A stretch of 64,000 bases of DNA, from contig NZ_JACOFW010000008.1 in assembly GCF_014284305.1 (NCBI RefSeq), positions 91,156 to 155,155 of the forward strand, in the 5' to 3' direction. Numbering within the stretch: position 1 is the stretch's first letter; each line of letters opens with the position of its first letter. Source of the stretch: Affinundibacterium seohonense (GTDB lineage: Bacteria; Pseudomonadota; Gammaproteobacteria; Burkholderiales; Burkholderiaceae_D). The notes beneath the pieces are model-generated. The model was not told the origin of the DNA. It saw nothing but the letters and a program-made list of their open reading frames with translations, and searched no databases. The position numbers and the translations under genes are program-made. Shown one piece after another: positions 8,477 to 17,445 of the stretch.

Positions 8477-11400
8477 TATTCTTCCCCTGTACATTCGTGT
8501 TCTTCTGCGCCCATCCAATACCCTGTCCTATGTTTGCTAAGCATATGCATCCAATGTTGAAGTTCCAAATAGGCGCGATTCACTTCTAACATCTCTGCCG
8601 GGGTTTTGGGCGCGTTGACTTTCTCACTAACAGCATCTTTTGCTCTAACGATCGTGGCTGGTGCGCGATTCGCGATGACACTAGCGCTAATACGCTGACG
8701 TTCCGCTTGTGCCTCTTTACGCAGAGCTGCCTCGCTTGCCAGATCAAAGTAACGCCGTCCTTCGATCCAGGTCTGTTCAGCACGACTGAAAGTTGACAAT
8801 GGACTGGTATTCCAGATCACGAAATCGGCATCTTTCCCCACCTCTAATGAACCTGTTCTGGCATCGATCTGCAATTGTTTCGCTGGATTTAAGGTCACGA
8901 ATTTCAAAGCTTCGGTTTCAGACAAACCACCGTATTTCACCGCCTTCGCCGCCTCTGTATTCAAGTGACGCGCCAACTCATCGCTATCGGAATTAAAACT
9001 CGTGACGACGCCCGCCTTATGCATCAAGGCGCCATTAAACGGCACGGAATCACTGACTTCCATTTTGTATCCCCACCAATCTGAAAAGGTCGAGCCACCA
9101 GCACCAAGTGCGGCAATTTCATCAGCCACTTTGTAGCCCTCCATCACATGCTGAAAAGTCCCAACCAACAAATTGAATTCTTTCGCAACGCGTGTGAACA
9201 TCAAAATCTCATCTTGACGATAAGAGTGAATGTGGATCATACGTTTGCGATCTAAAAGCTCGACCAGCGTGTCCATCTGCAAATCGCGGCGTGGTTCCAC
9301 CATCGTACTTGGTGCTTTACGCCAAGCTTCGCGCTCTTCTTTGTAAGCTCGAGCGGCCAAAAATCCGCTGCGCAAAATCTGCTCAACGCCCATACGTGTT
9401 TGTGGATAACGACCGGTCGAGTCATTACCCCAATTTGACTGCTTCACATTTTCACCGAGTGCAAACTTAATCCCAGGAAAAGCACCGTCGAGTTTCAATC
9501 CTTCAGCATCTGAGCCCCAACGCATTTTAATAACTTGATTTTGCCCACCGATGGTATTCGCAGAACCGTGCAAAATATTCGCGGTCGTCACACCACCAGC
9601 CAACTGACGGTAAATATTGATGCTACTGGCATCGATCACATCGCCAACCCTAACTTCAGCAGTGATAGAGCTAGTACCTTCATTGATACCCTGCATCATC
9701 GCCGTATGGGAATGCGCGTCAATCATGCCTGGGCTTAAGTGTTTGCCAGTCGCGTCAATTGTTTCAGCACCAGCGGGAGCTTTCAAGTTGCTCCCAATCG
9801 CGCTGATTTTGCCATCGATCACCAACATATCCGCCTGCTCAAGCTTACCGGCTTTTGCACTGGTCCAAATGGTCGCATTCTTGATCAAAATTGAAGCTGG
9901 ACGCATTGGATTTGAACTCGCAAAGGGACCAGCTGGATATTGATGGCTCCAAGCGACAACTGCCTTTTCGCTCTTTGTTGGCGCAAGGTCTGGCGCGATT
10001 GTTTTGCTTCGACTCGCAGTCCAAACTAGCGCGGCCTCTTGCGCTTGTTGTTGTGTCCCGATTAAAGTATCAGCACGTCCCTCTGCGACGATCACGATAT
10101 CGCCATAACGCGCCAATAATTGATTATCACGCAGCGTCAACTCAACATTCACACCATCGATTGTCAAGCTCGGCTTAGCTGTCGTACCGGTGATGTTCCA
10201 AGTTTGACTCTTGCCGCCAACACTGACATTCCAGGTACCACGCAATTCAAAACGTCCAAAGTGTTCAGTAACAAATGGCTTGCCATCGACAAAACTCACT
10301 TCGATATTTGCCTTGTCATCGCTAAACAAATCACCGCTAGCAACGACAATATTGGCTAGATGTCCCGGTGCCAAGCTACCTAGCCGATTTTGCTCCCCCA
10401 AGAGTTTTGCGGGGGTAGTGGTGAGTCCGGCCAAAGCTTGTTCTACACTCAATCCACGTCGTACTGCTTGGCGTATGCGCATCCAAAAGTCCTTCTTCGC
10501 CTCCTTCAGACCAGCCGGGGTAATCGCAAATTCTACCCCTGCTTTCTCTAACATCGCTAAATTAGAGGGTGCTTGTTCCCAGTGCTGCAATGTCTCTAGA
10601 GAAGTGTCGAGAGCCATGTCAGGATTATCAACTTCAGGAGCATTCGGATAGAGCAAGGGAACAATCACGGGCATACCACCAGCTTTCAAATGGTTGATAC
10701 GGCGATACTCAAAACCGTTGCCTTGTAAGATCACCTTTAATTTAAACTCATCGCGGATTTTCGCTATACGTTGGTAGGCCTGTTCATTATCTGTCGCATA
10801 AATAACGGACTGGCGTCCCGCCAATACTGGTTTTAGGGCTTCTAAAGACGCGTTCAATTGTGGGCGCTCTTGTTTGAATTTCGAATTCGTTGCACGCTGA
10901 TACCATTGTGCATCGTAAAAAGTCTGACGAACTTGGGCAATTACCCCCATTAAAGAACTGGGATACCCTACACCTCGTCCAAACTCCAATTCATTGGCTA
11001 AATGCTGAGCAACGCGGGCGTTCAACACCAAAGATTTTGCGTTGTCACTGCCATTCAAATTCAATAAAGCACTTTGCCCGCGAAAGATTCCCGCCGCTGG
11101 TGTAGCCAAAATGCTGGTAAAACCTAATTCACGAACCGCTTTAACTTCGTCGGTACGAATTTCCAATTGATCAGAAACATCTTGTTCAGGACGTATGCGA
11201 GGATTTTCACTGGCCAATGCGCGTCCGTTAACTATACGTGGAGCCATAGGGCGTGCCGCGTTTGCCGGACCCGTTACCATTGGTGCCGGCATGAGTCCCG
11301 CAGGGATTGCAAGATGACTCGCCATATCAATGAAACCTGGATATACCGTGCGACCGTCCATTTTCCAAATCTTTGCTCCAGCAGGGACGGGAACATTTGT

Positions 11401-11634
11401 TCCTACCGCTACGATCACGCCATCTCGCATCACCAAAGTGCCATTTTCAAGAACTTTCCCTGGTGCCAGCACCAATCTCGCTCCCGTCAAGACATGCCAA
11501 TTGGGACTACTTTCACGCAATCCTTCCACCCTCGCTGTTGCCGTCTGCGCCTGCGCGCAAAGAGACATTGAACAAGAAGCGCTAAAAACAATTAGGGAAA
11601 GGAAAAGTGACTTTGATCGCCAGCGAATTTGCAT
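8476..11634 (-). CDS. Exported double-domain amidohydrolase
   Basis: 1052 residues from the ATG at 11634, chosen because AGGAG lies 6-10 bases upstream and the signal peptide (MQIRWRSKSLFLSLIVFSAS..., cleaved near CAQA) then starts properly; a longer frame without these signals exists. Two amidohydrolase units lie in tandem, joined by a beta-rich region (about residues 455-560, lipocalin-like strands such as RGTWNVSVGG). In the N-terminal unit the metal motif is degenerate (FIDMASHL, about 101-108). The C-terminal unit has the full set: MIDAHSHT (His641 and His643), IHIHSY, QHVMEG and the late NSDSDE with the catalytic Asp. It is the first gene of a two-gene operon with the coupled smaller paralogue. 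Likely periplasmic imidazolonepropionase/peptidase-like hydrolase; substrate unknown. Confidence 0.87.
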   Translation of the reverse strand: MQIRWRSKSLFLSLIVFSASCSMSLCAQAQTATARVEGLRESSPNWHVLTGARLVLAPGKVLENGTLVMRDGVIVAVGTNVPVPAGAKIWKMDGRTVYPGFIDMASHLAIPAGLMPAPMVTGPANAARPMAPRIVNGRALASENPRIRPEQDVSDQLEIRTDEVKAVRELGFTSILATPAAGIFRGQSALLNLNGSDNAKSLVLNARVAQHLANELEFGRGVGYPSSLMGVIAQVRQTFYDAQWYQRATNSKFKQERPQLNASLEALKPVLAGRQSVIYATDNEQAYQRIAKIRDEFKLKVILQGNGFEYRRINHLKAGGMPVIVPLLYPNAPEVDNPDMALDTSLETLQHWEQAPSNLAMLEKAGVEFAITPAGLKEAKKDFWMRIRQAVRRGLSVEQALAGLTTTPAKLLGEQNRLGSLAPGHLANIVVASGDLFSDDKANIEVSFVDGKPFVTEHFGRFELRGTWNVSVGGKSQTWNITGTTAKPSLTIDGVNVELTLRDNQLLARYGDIVIVAEGRADTLIGTQQQAQEAALVWTASRSKTIAPDLAPTKSEKAVVAWSHQYPAGPFASSNPMRPASILIKNATIWTSAKAGKLEQADMLVIDGKISAIGSNLKAPAGAETIDATGKHLSPGMIDAHSHTAMMQGINEGTSSITAEVRVGDVIDASSINIYRQLAGGVTTANILHGSANTIGGQNQVIKMRWGSDAEGLKLDGAFPGIKFALGENVKQSNWGNDSTGRYPQTRMGVEQILRSGFLAARAYKEEREAWRKAPSTMVEPRRDLQMDTLVELLDRKRMIHIHSYRQDEILMFTRVAKEFNLLVGTFQHVMEGYKVADEIAALGAGGSTFSDWWGYKMEVSDSVPFNGALMHKAGVVTSFNSDSDELARHLNTEAAKAVKYGGLSETEALKFVTLNPAKQLQIDARTGSLEVGKDADFVIWNTSPLSTFSRAEQTWIEGRRYFDLASEAALRKEAQAERQRISASVIANRAPATIVRAKDAVSEKVNAPKTPAEMLEVNRAYLELQHWMHMLSKHRTGYWMGAEEHECTGEE

Positions 11635-12035
11635 AGTATCTCCTGAATATGAAGCAACGACGTCTAGGATCGCTATCGACAATAGACGACCTGACCGCGT
11701 GCTTTTCTCTCTGTATTGATATAAATTTGGGTAAAACGGCTTGAAGCAAGATTTTCATAAGGCACACCAGCAGCGCTATGCATGGGCTGACGACGCATGT
11801 TCTTGATTGCAATAACATTGCATCAAATAGTGCATCGTGCCAGCTCTCAATAAAAAATCTGAGTTGAATGTCGAGTCGTCGTCTTTCTCGAAACACCATC
11901 TCGTGTGCTTGGACATGAAAACAGGGAATAAATTCCCTGCTTCAATAATTACTTTCAAGCAAAACCTGTAGATTGTATGCGACTACTCTAATGCCGAAGA
12001 ACATCAGCATACTGGTGGGATAAAAAACAACAAGA
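11635..12035. other. Intergenic region, no gene seen
   Basis: The open frames here are short and lack start context. The only local structure is a small dyad CAGGGAAT-AA-ATTCCCTG at 11922-11939. The promoter of the amidohydrolase operon must lie in the left part. Confidence 0.45.
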
Positions 12036-12824
12036 CTACAACGCTGGCTGCGTCAATAAGACGTCGCGGTATTCACTAGGTGTCATGCCAACCGTTGCTT
12101 TAAACATACGTGAAAATGCGCTGTGATCTTGATATCCACAAGTCGCCGCAATCTCCGTGATGCTGCGCTGCTTATCGGCAAGCATAGCGGTCGCAGCATC
12201 CAGCTTAACTTTGATCATAAACTGCCGTGGAGTAAGAGAAAATATCTTCTGAAAGTACCGCTCAATCTGTGCCACGGACAAATTTGTAATTTGCTCCAAC
12301 TCAATCATTGGCACATTTTCGCCAAAGTGGGTATGGATATGACGTACCGCTGCAGCTATCCTATGATAAACAGGATGCCGCTGATCTGGCATTCCTAAGT
12401 CGCGCGACGTGCCGCACAGCCCAATGATGCGATGATTCTTATCCCGCAGAGCCATTTTATTAGTTAAACACCAACCTGGGTCACGATCTGGATATAGATG
12501 CAGTTCTAATTGATCTTTGACCTCATGCCCCTGCTGCAAAACCAAGTCATCTTGTGCTTGGTAACTGGCAGCCAAAGTAGCAGGAAATACTGCTTCGGCG
12601 ATTTGCCCAATTAACTGATCCTTATTTTTAAAGCCACAGCGCAATGCTAAAGTTTGATTAACGACAACATATCGACCAGCCAAATCCTTCACAAAGAACA
12701 CTAAGTCTGGCATCGCATCAAAAAGGGCTTCGGTAAAAAAAACATCCGCGATACTTTCGGCAAGTTGTTGTTTGCTATTATTGTCGATCAAACTAAGTTT
12801 GGTTCGCATAGAGTTTTGTGACAT
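12036..12824 (-). CDS. PAS-AraC family transcriptional regulator
   Basis: 262 residues. An N-terminal PAS domain (about 30-140; FDAMPDLVFFVKDLAGRYVVVNQ, ending GLCGTSRDLG) is followed by an AraC-type double helix-turn-helix (about 155-255) with the typical second helix signature ITEIAATCGYQDHSAFSRMFKATVGMTPSEYR. The PAS domain would sense a ligand and the HTH would activate a nearby operon. It is divergent from the ruined dihydrodipicolinate-synthase-family gene at 13168-13609, the natural target. Such PAS-AraC regulators often sit next to proline/hydroxyproline-type catabolic genes, but that link is from memory and not shown here. No clear ribosome binding site before the ATG at 12824. Confidence 0.88.
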   Translation of the reverse strand: MSQNSMRTKLSLIDNNSKQQLAESIADVFFTEALFDAMPDLVFFVKDLAGRYVVVNQTLALRCGFKNKDQLIGQIAEAVFPATLAASYQAQDDLVLQQGHEVKDQLELHLYPDRDPGWCLTNKMALRDKNHRIIGLCGTSRDLGMPDQRHPVYHRIAAAVRHIHTHFGENVPMIELEQITNLSVAQIERYFQKIFSLTPRQFMIKVKLDAATAMLADKQRSITEIAATCGYQDHSAFSRMFKATVGMTPSEYRDVLLTQPAL

Positions 12825-12880
12825 AAGAATGAGGTAACGAGAAAAAACGCATTATAAAATCAATTAGCCAGGCATTATGA

Positions 12881-12900
12881 TTAAATAATTAATTATTTAA
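12881..12900. promoter_or_regulatory. 20-bp perfect AT-rich palindrome upstream of the AraC gene
   Basis: TTAAATAATTAATTATTTAA reads identically on both strands and lies 57 bp upstream of the regulator's start codon, in the divergent promoter region shared with the dihydrodipicolinate-synthase-family remnant. It could be an operator, but the composition is so AT-rich that chance is possible. The rest of 12825-13167 is AT-rich with no gene. Confidence 0.35.
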
Positions 12901-13167
12901 ATTTTAACAAATATTATCCTAAATTCATTGCATTGAATATACTGTTTTGTCGATATTCAACCATAATATTCAGTAATTTTTGTAACAGATTGATGAAATA
13001 GGCCGTAAAGTTGAGATATCTTCCTAAAACAAGGTAAAAATACATCAAATATATTTGACTAGTATTGCACTAGCTTCTGTACTTTGTTCATACATATTTT
13101 CAAAAAAGGTTGCGACATAAATCTCCCTAAGTCGCACGGCATATTCCCTGCAGTAACAACTAAATGC

Positions 13168-13609
13168 AAAGAATACGAAAATCTCGCTCCAACGGCAATG
13201 GAGAAACACTTTGCATTTTAAATCGATGCAGGTGTGCACGTACGGCATGGTCACCGGCGGTTCCTTAGGTGAAGCAAGTACTCTCTCTTTCGATGAGAAA
13301 TTGGAAGTCACTCGTATTGCCCTCAATGTGGCCAACAATCGTATTCCGGTTTTAGCAAATGTTTCGAAAACCCGCACAACGAATGCACTTCGCTTCGTAG
13401 AGCAAGTAGCCCAAATGGTTCAAAACTTAAAGTTAGTTGAACCCATGGTCGGTGTGGGGAATGAATTTGTCCGTCGCCCGAGTCAACCTTTAGTCGGTGC
13501 AGAACGCGAACGCGTCAGCGCCAATCTGATATCTGCATTTATCCCCTGCCTGGATTTCTGTAAAAATACTTATCAAATACCAACAATCCACGCCCATTTG
13601 ACTATCTGA
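13168..13609 (+). pseudogene. Remnant of a dihydrodipicolinate synthase/NAL family gene
   Basis: The peptide pieces match DapA-family aldolases of the Burkholderiales: AMEKHFAF-IDAGVH, then GMVTGGSLGEASTLSFDEKLEVTRIAL and NNRIPVLANVSKTRTTNALRFVEQ, then the C-terminal MVQNLKLVEPMVGVGNEFVRR and QPLVGAERERV. Three lesions are visible. A TAA at 13219-13221 stands where a Gln codon (CAA) is expected. Four extra bases (about 13240-13243, GTAC) shift the frame between IDAGVH and GMV. The central part of the protein, about 150-170 residues including the Schiff-base lysine strand, is missing between RFVEQ and MVQN, in frame. The gene is divergent from the PAS-AraC regulator, its presumed activator. 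The former substrate is unknown. Confidence 0.8.
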
Positions 13610-13840
13610 TCCTACGTCCAATCGGTTCCAATTCACCTTGGAATTCTATATCAAGGTAAAAAAACTCCCTACCTCGCTTAAATTGCATGAATTTCCGACA
13701 TTGGTAGCAAAACCACATGCAAACTACTTAAAAACCTTCACCAATCTGCAGCCAAAATCAACTTGGCCGCCTTTTTTGTATGAAAAAAGGGGCAAAAATC
13801 GAAAGAAAATTGAGTAAAATGGCCTGAATAACTTATAATC

Positions 13841-13867
13841 CAATGATAATTATCACAACAATCATTG
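13841..13867. promoter_or_regulatory. Inverted repeat directly before the GntR gene
   Basis: CAATGAT (13841-13847) and ATCATTG (13861-13867) form a dyad that ends one base before the ATG of the GntR/FCD gene. Its place suggests autoregulation. The inner AATGATAATTATCA also looks a little like half of a Fur site. Confidence 0.4.
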
Positions 13868-13868
13868 T

Positions 13869-14531
13869 ATGCAATCCACTAGAGTCTCAACACCGACCAA
13901 ACTGCGAGCAGCTGACATCGCTTACGATGCGATAGAAAGTATGATCGTCACTCTACAGCTCAAACCCGGAGCGCCTATTGTCGAATCAGAACTCATAGAC
14001 ATCACGGGTCTGGGTCGAACACCATTAAGAGAAGCCTTGATGCGTATGTCTTCAAATGGTTTAATCGTGCAATTGCCCCGCCGTGGTTTGATCGTCAAAG
14101 ACATCGAAGCAGCGGAACATGTCACTTTGATTGAGACCCGCAGAGTCATCGAGAAACTGATTGCTAGCAGCGCAGCGCGACGTGCAACGCCACAATTTCG
14201 CCAAGATATTTTTGCTTGCGGTGAAAAAATGGTTGTGGCTGCCAATAATGGCAAACTCGATGAGTTTATGGCGGCAGATCAAGCTTTAGATCATGTAGTC
14301 CACGAAGCCTGTCGCAATCCCTCTGCTGTTGCCGCAGTGATACCACTGATCATTAAATGTCGTCGTTTTTGGTACGCTTATCAGCACGAAGGCGACATGC
14401 ACGAAGCGGCACGTTGCCATATGTTACTAGCCAAAGGAATCGCTGAAGGCAACGAAGAGGAAGCGGCAAGAGGCGCGGATAATTTGATGGATTATTTAGA
14501 GTCCTACACTCACAAAGTGATTAATGGTTAG
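13869..14531 (+). CDS. GntR family regulator, FCD (FadR-C) subfamily
   Basis: 220 residues. The N-terminal winged helix (about 13-80) shows the GntR pattern AYDAIESMIVTLQLKPGAPI, then LGRTPLREALMRMSSNGLIVQLPRRG. The all-helical FCD ligand domain follows (about 85-210), with ETRRVIEKLIASSAARRA, DQALDHVVHEAC and a histidine in helix MHEAARCHMLL that is in a position usual for the metal/carboxylate site. Effectors of this subfamily are small organic acids. The genes on both sides are a decayed aldolase and a hypothetical membrane protein, so the target is unclear; the decayed aldolase locus is one candidate. Followed by a strong terminator. Confidence 0.9.
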   Translation: MQSTRVSTPTKLRAADIAYDAIESMIVTLQLKPGAPIVESELIDITGLGRTPLREALMRMSSNGLIVQLPRRGLIVKDIEAAEHVTLIETRRVIEKLIASSAARRATPQFRQDIFACGEKMVVAANNGKLDEFMAADQALDHVVHEACRNPSAVAAVIPLIIKCRRFWYAYQHEGDMHEAARCHMLLAKGIAEGNEEEAARGADNLMDYLESYTHKVING

Positions 14532-14555
14532 TCAATCCGCTTTGGTCCAAAATAC

Positions 14556-14587
14556 AAAAAGCTGCGCAATGACTTCGCAGCTTTTTT
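14556..14587 (+). terminator. Terminator after the GntR gene
   Basis: AAAAAGCTGCG pairs with CGCAGCTTTTT around a 9-base loop, followed by T residues. Confidence 0.85.
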
Positions 14588-14616
14588 ATTAGTTACCACA
14601 ACTTTACCTAGCACTT

Positions 14617-15162
14617 TTACCGAACATTGTTGATAGCAGATTTAGGTAATCGTTTCACATTCTCCAAAGCACTCGTCAATAGCCACCGCTTAAATCGTAT
14701 CATTTTATAGTTGGTATGACCGCCCTCAGTACGCGTTTTCAATAAACGCATAAGACCTTCCTCCGTCACTCCTTGCATAGAATGTTCCGGAATTTTGCCA
14801 TACTGCTGAGCTAGCATCGTGAGCTCATGTTTCACAACTTTAGGTTCCACGATGCGCTCAATGTCAGCAAATGGAATCCAAACTATATTTTCAACTAAAT
14901 AGAAACGAATCTGACGTCCATCAAAACTATAGTATTTACCATGCCAGCGAAATACTGCCGCATATTGTGCTTGATTTTTGATAAATGAAAATAGATTGAG
15001 AATATCTCGCGGAAACAGCCGTACCCATATCATGCTTGTTAACATCAAGCCTATAGGGCCGTAGCCAGAACCAATTTTTTCGAATAGTTTCCAGCCCAGA
15101 TAAGAAATTCCTACGCTGAAAACATTCTTGGCAAAAAAACGTAAGGCGTGATTTTCTTCCAT
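14617..15162 (-). CDS. Hypothetical membrane protein
   Basis: 181 residues, family not recognised. Two hydrophobic stretches lie near the N-terminus (about 13-25 and 33-48), then a basic cytoplasmic part with a beta-rich patch (FRWHGKYYSFDGRQIRFYLVENIVWIPFADIERIV) that looks like a PH-like or bacterial PH-domain strand set, and a basic C-terminus. ATG at 15162. It follows ylqF by 23 bp on the same strand, so the two are probably co-transcribed. Function unknown. Confidence 0.65.
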   Translation of the reverse strand: MEENHALRFFAKNVFSVGISYLGWKLFEKIGSGYGPIGLMLTSMIWVRLFPRDILNLFSFIKNQAQYAAVFRWHGKYYSFDGRQIRFYLVENIVWIPFADIERIVEPKVVKHELTMLAQQYGKIPEHSMQGVTEEGLMRLLKTRTEGGHTNYKMIRFKRWLLTSALENVKRLPKSAINNVR

Positions 15163-15185
15163 ATTTCAATGGTCAAGTAAGACAA

Positions 15186-16121
15186 CTATTCTTCGTCATC
15201 CAATGCATCTTCCATCATACCGGTATCGACACTCTTACCTTGCCCTAACAAAACGGGCGGAACATAGGTCGCTAATAAATGTTCACGGCTCTGTGGCGTC
15301 TCTAAACTGACCCGCCCCAAAGACCCACTTCGGTAATCAAGCAGCAGAGTATGAGCCGCTTTTTCAAAATCCCAGTCTCCACCTTTTAAACGATATGCGC
15401 GTTTTTTTGCCACCGCCTCGATCACGCTGACGGCATCAATACCTTCTGTGCTAAAACCATAGCGAGTCGATAAGAATTGTGGGTAACGTTCTAGTAAAAT
15501 TTCGGCCAAAAACGTAGCAACTTCCTCTTCAATCAAGGCATTGACACCAATTGCATGACTCGCTGCCAACATCAAACCGTCGGTAGGATGCTGGATTTTT
15601 GGCCACAACATACCTGGCGTATCCGTCAAAATCATATTTTTGCCGAGGTATAAGCGCTGCTGTACTTTGGTCACGGCAGGTTCATCACCGACGTTGGCAA
15701 CCCGCTTCTTCAGCAAAGCATTCATTAAAGTTGATTTGCCCACGTTAGGAATCCCCATGATCATCATACGTAAAGGCTTAGTTGGAACCCCGCGATGTGG
15801 CGCCATCTCTAAAGCGAATCCAGGCACTTTTGCAACATCTGCTGGCTTTTTACAGCTCATGGCAACAGCTTTGACGCCCTTTTGCGCATTATAGAAATCC
15901 AACCACGCTTTAGTCGCATGCGGATCGGCCAAATCACTTTTGTTCAATATCTTCAGGCATGGACGTTGTCGAAAGTTTCGCAACTGTTCGACCATAGGAT
16001 TGCAACTCGCTTGTGGAATGCGGGCATCAAGAACTTCAATGACCAGATCTGTGTTTTCCATGGTTTCGGCCGCTTTTTTGCGCGCCGCATTCATGTGACC
16101 AGGGAACCATTGTATAGACAT
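15186..16121 (-). CDS. ylqF: Ribosome biogenesis GTPase YlqF/RbgA
   Basis: 311 residues, circularly permuted GTPase with G4 before G1: NKSD at 60-63, then GIPNVGKST (P-loop) at about 123-131 and DTPG at 167-170. The N-terminal IQWFPGHMNAARK is a hallmark of the YlqF/RbgA family, which acts in assembly of the large ribosomal subunit (50S) in Bacillus; the role in proteobacteria is inferred from that. The C-terminal helical region is of normal length. First gene of a likely two-gene unit with the membrane protein downstream. Confidence 0.93.
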   Translation of the reverse strand: MSIQWFPGHMNAARKKAAETMENTDLVIEVLDARIPQASCNPMVEQLRNFRQRPCLKILNKSDLADPHATKAWLDFYNAQKGVKAVAMSCKKPADVAKVPGFALEMAPHRGVPTKPLRMMIMGIPNVGKSTLMNALLKKRVANVGDEPAVTKVQQRLYLGKNMILTDTPGMLWPKIQHPTDGLMLAASHAIGVNALIEEEVATFLAEILLERYPQFLSTRYGFSTEGIDAVSVIEAVAKKRAYRLKGGDWDFEKAAHTLLLDYRSGSLGRVSLETPQSREHLLATYVPPVLLGQGKSVDTGMMEDALDDEE

Positions 16122-16328
16122 GCTTATTCTTCTTTGGTGAAAATGAGATAAAGCGCTATTTTACGGACTTGCAGCCGGGTCTATTCAAATAGTTTGCAAA
16201 ATTCCGCACTTTTCCGCCCTTTTCGGGAAAATTCAGAGCAATTACATCGACTATTTAATAATCACTAAAGAAATTAACAAGAATAATCTGCAATTGACAA
16301 CATTCCAGCAATGCCGCAATTCAACATC

Positions 16329-17438
16329 CTATTTTTGCAATTGCGCAATTCTTTGATCAATAAATGCATGTAATTCCGCACTTAAGCCTGATTGCAATTT
16401 GGCCTGTTGAAAAGCATCAATGGCTTCATTTAATTTGGCGTCAGCCTGTAATGAAATGGCTAAACCCATCCACCACACGCCATTTTGTGGCTGTTTTTTA
16501 ACCGCTTGCCGATAAAGTTGTATCGCCTCTTGGTGGTGACCCGTCTTTTGCTGCAAAGCAGCCAAGAAGGCGAGATAGTCAGGTCGGTCTTGCGCCAGAC
16601 TTAAATTTTTCTGCAATATCTCGATCGCTTCACTAAGCTTAGCTCGTTCAAGCAGTAATCTCGCCAACATCATGGAAAAATTCAAATGGGTAGGCTCAAT
16701 ATTCAAGCCTAATTTCAACTCACGGATCGCGTCTTCATGACGCTTACTTTCTAGCAGCAAAGAAATTAACAATTGACGAGCCGGTGCATGCAGTCCATCT
16801 AATTGCAAGGAACGTTCTAATGCAAGTATGGCTTCATTTAAACGTCCTTGTTGCTGATAGATGGTCGCTTGCCGAAATTCGGATTCCGCTCGCTGCTGCA
16901 GCGACACTTCTTTGATCATCAGCGTTGGCACGGCAACTGACTTATCATTCACTGCCGTTTGATTTTGTCTAAGTTCTACATCTGATACCGGTGCAATCGT
17001 GCGACTATCTTTTGCCGTAACGATAGGTGCGATTGGCTTTCCGGCGGTCTGCGCCAACGGTGAAATCTGTTTTGGAGGTTCAGTTTGTGCGATGCTCCCT
17101 TCCTTAGATTTGTGCTCTATTCCCTCGGTATCGACCTTGGTACTCAAACGCAATCGCAAACCCTGTTCATGCAAACTTAAATTCTGATCTTGCAGCATAG
17201 GCGCGGTCACAGGACTAACCGGAGTCGAGGTAAGTTGAACATCAGGGCTAGCTTTTTTCCAACGCCACAATGCAATGCTAGCGATGGCGGCAATGACAAT
17301 AATCATTACCCACATAAGTTTATAGGGCGATGTTCTTGAAGCGCTTACGCCTGCTTGGATATAGCGAGTGCTTGCGTGACCATCATCAGTTTCACCACGC
17401 TTCTCAAGATCCTGCAGCATTTGATTGATTACACTCAT
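16329..17438 (-). CDS. mshN: MSHA biogenesis protein MshN (TPR protein)
   Basis: 369 residues from the ATG at 17438, chosen over a start six codons upstream because MSVINQMLQDLEKRG is the usual MshN N-terminus and a GGAG lies upstream. One transmembrane helix (about 37-56), a Pro/Thr-rich linker, then TPR repeats from about residue 185 to the end. It starts 7 bp after mshM stops and closes the pilus operon. Thought to be an accessory assembly factor at the inner membrane. Confidence 0.88.
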   Translation of the reverse strand: MSVINQMLQDLEKRGETDDGHASTRYIQAGVSASRTSPYKLMWVMIIVIAAIASIALWRWKKASPDVQLTSTPVSPVTAPMLQDQNLSLHEQGLRLRLSTKVDTEGIEHKSKEGSIAQTEPPKQISPLAQTAGKPIAPIVTAKDSRTIAPVSDVELRQNQTAVNDKSVAVPTLMIKEVSLQQRAESEFRQATIYQQQGRLNEAILALERSLQLDGLHAPARQLLISLLLESKRHEDAIRELKLGLNIEPTHLNFSMMLARLLLERAKLSEAIEILQKNLSLAQDRPDYLAFLAALQQKTGHHQEAIQLYRQAVKKQPQNGVWWMGLAISLQADAKLNEAIDAFQQAKLQSGLSAELHAFIDQRIAQLQK

Positions 17439-17445
17439 CGTGCGC

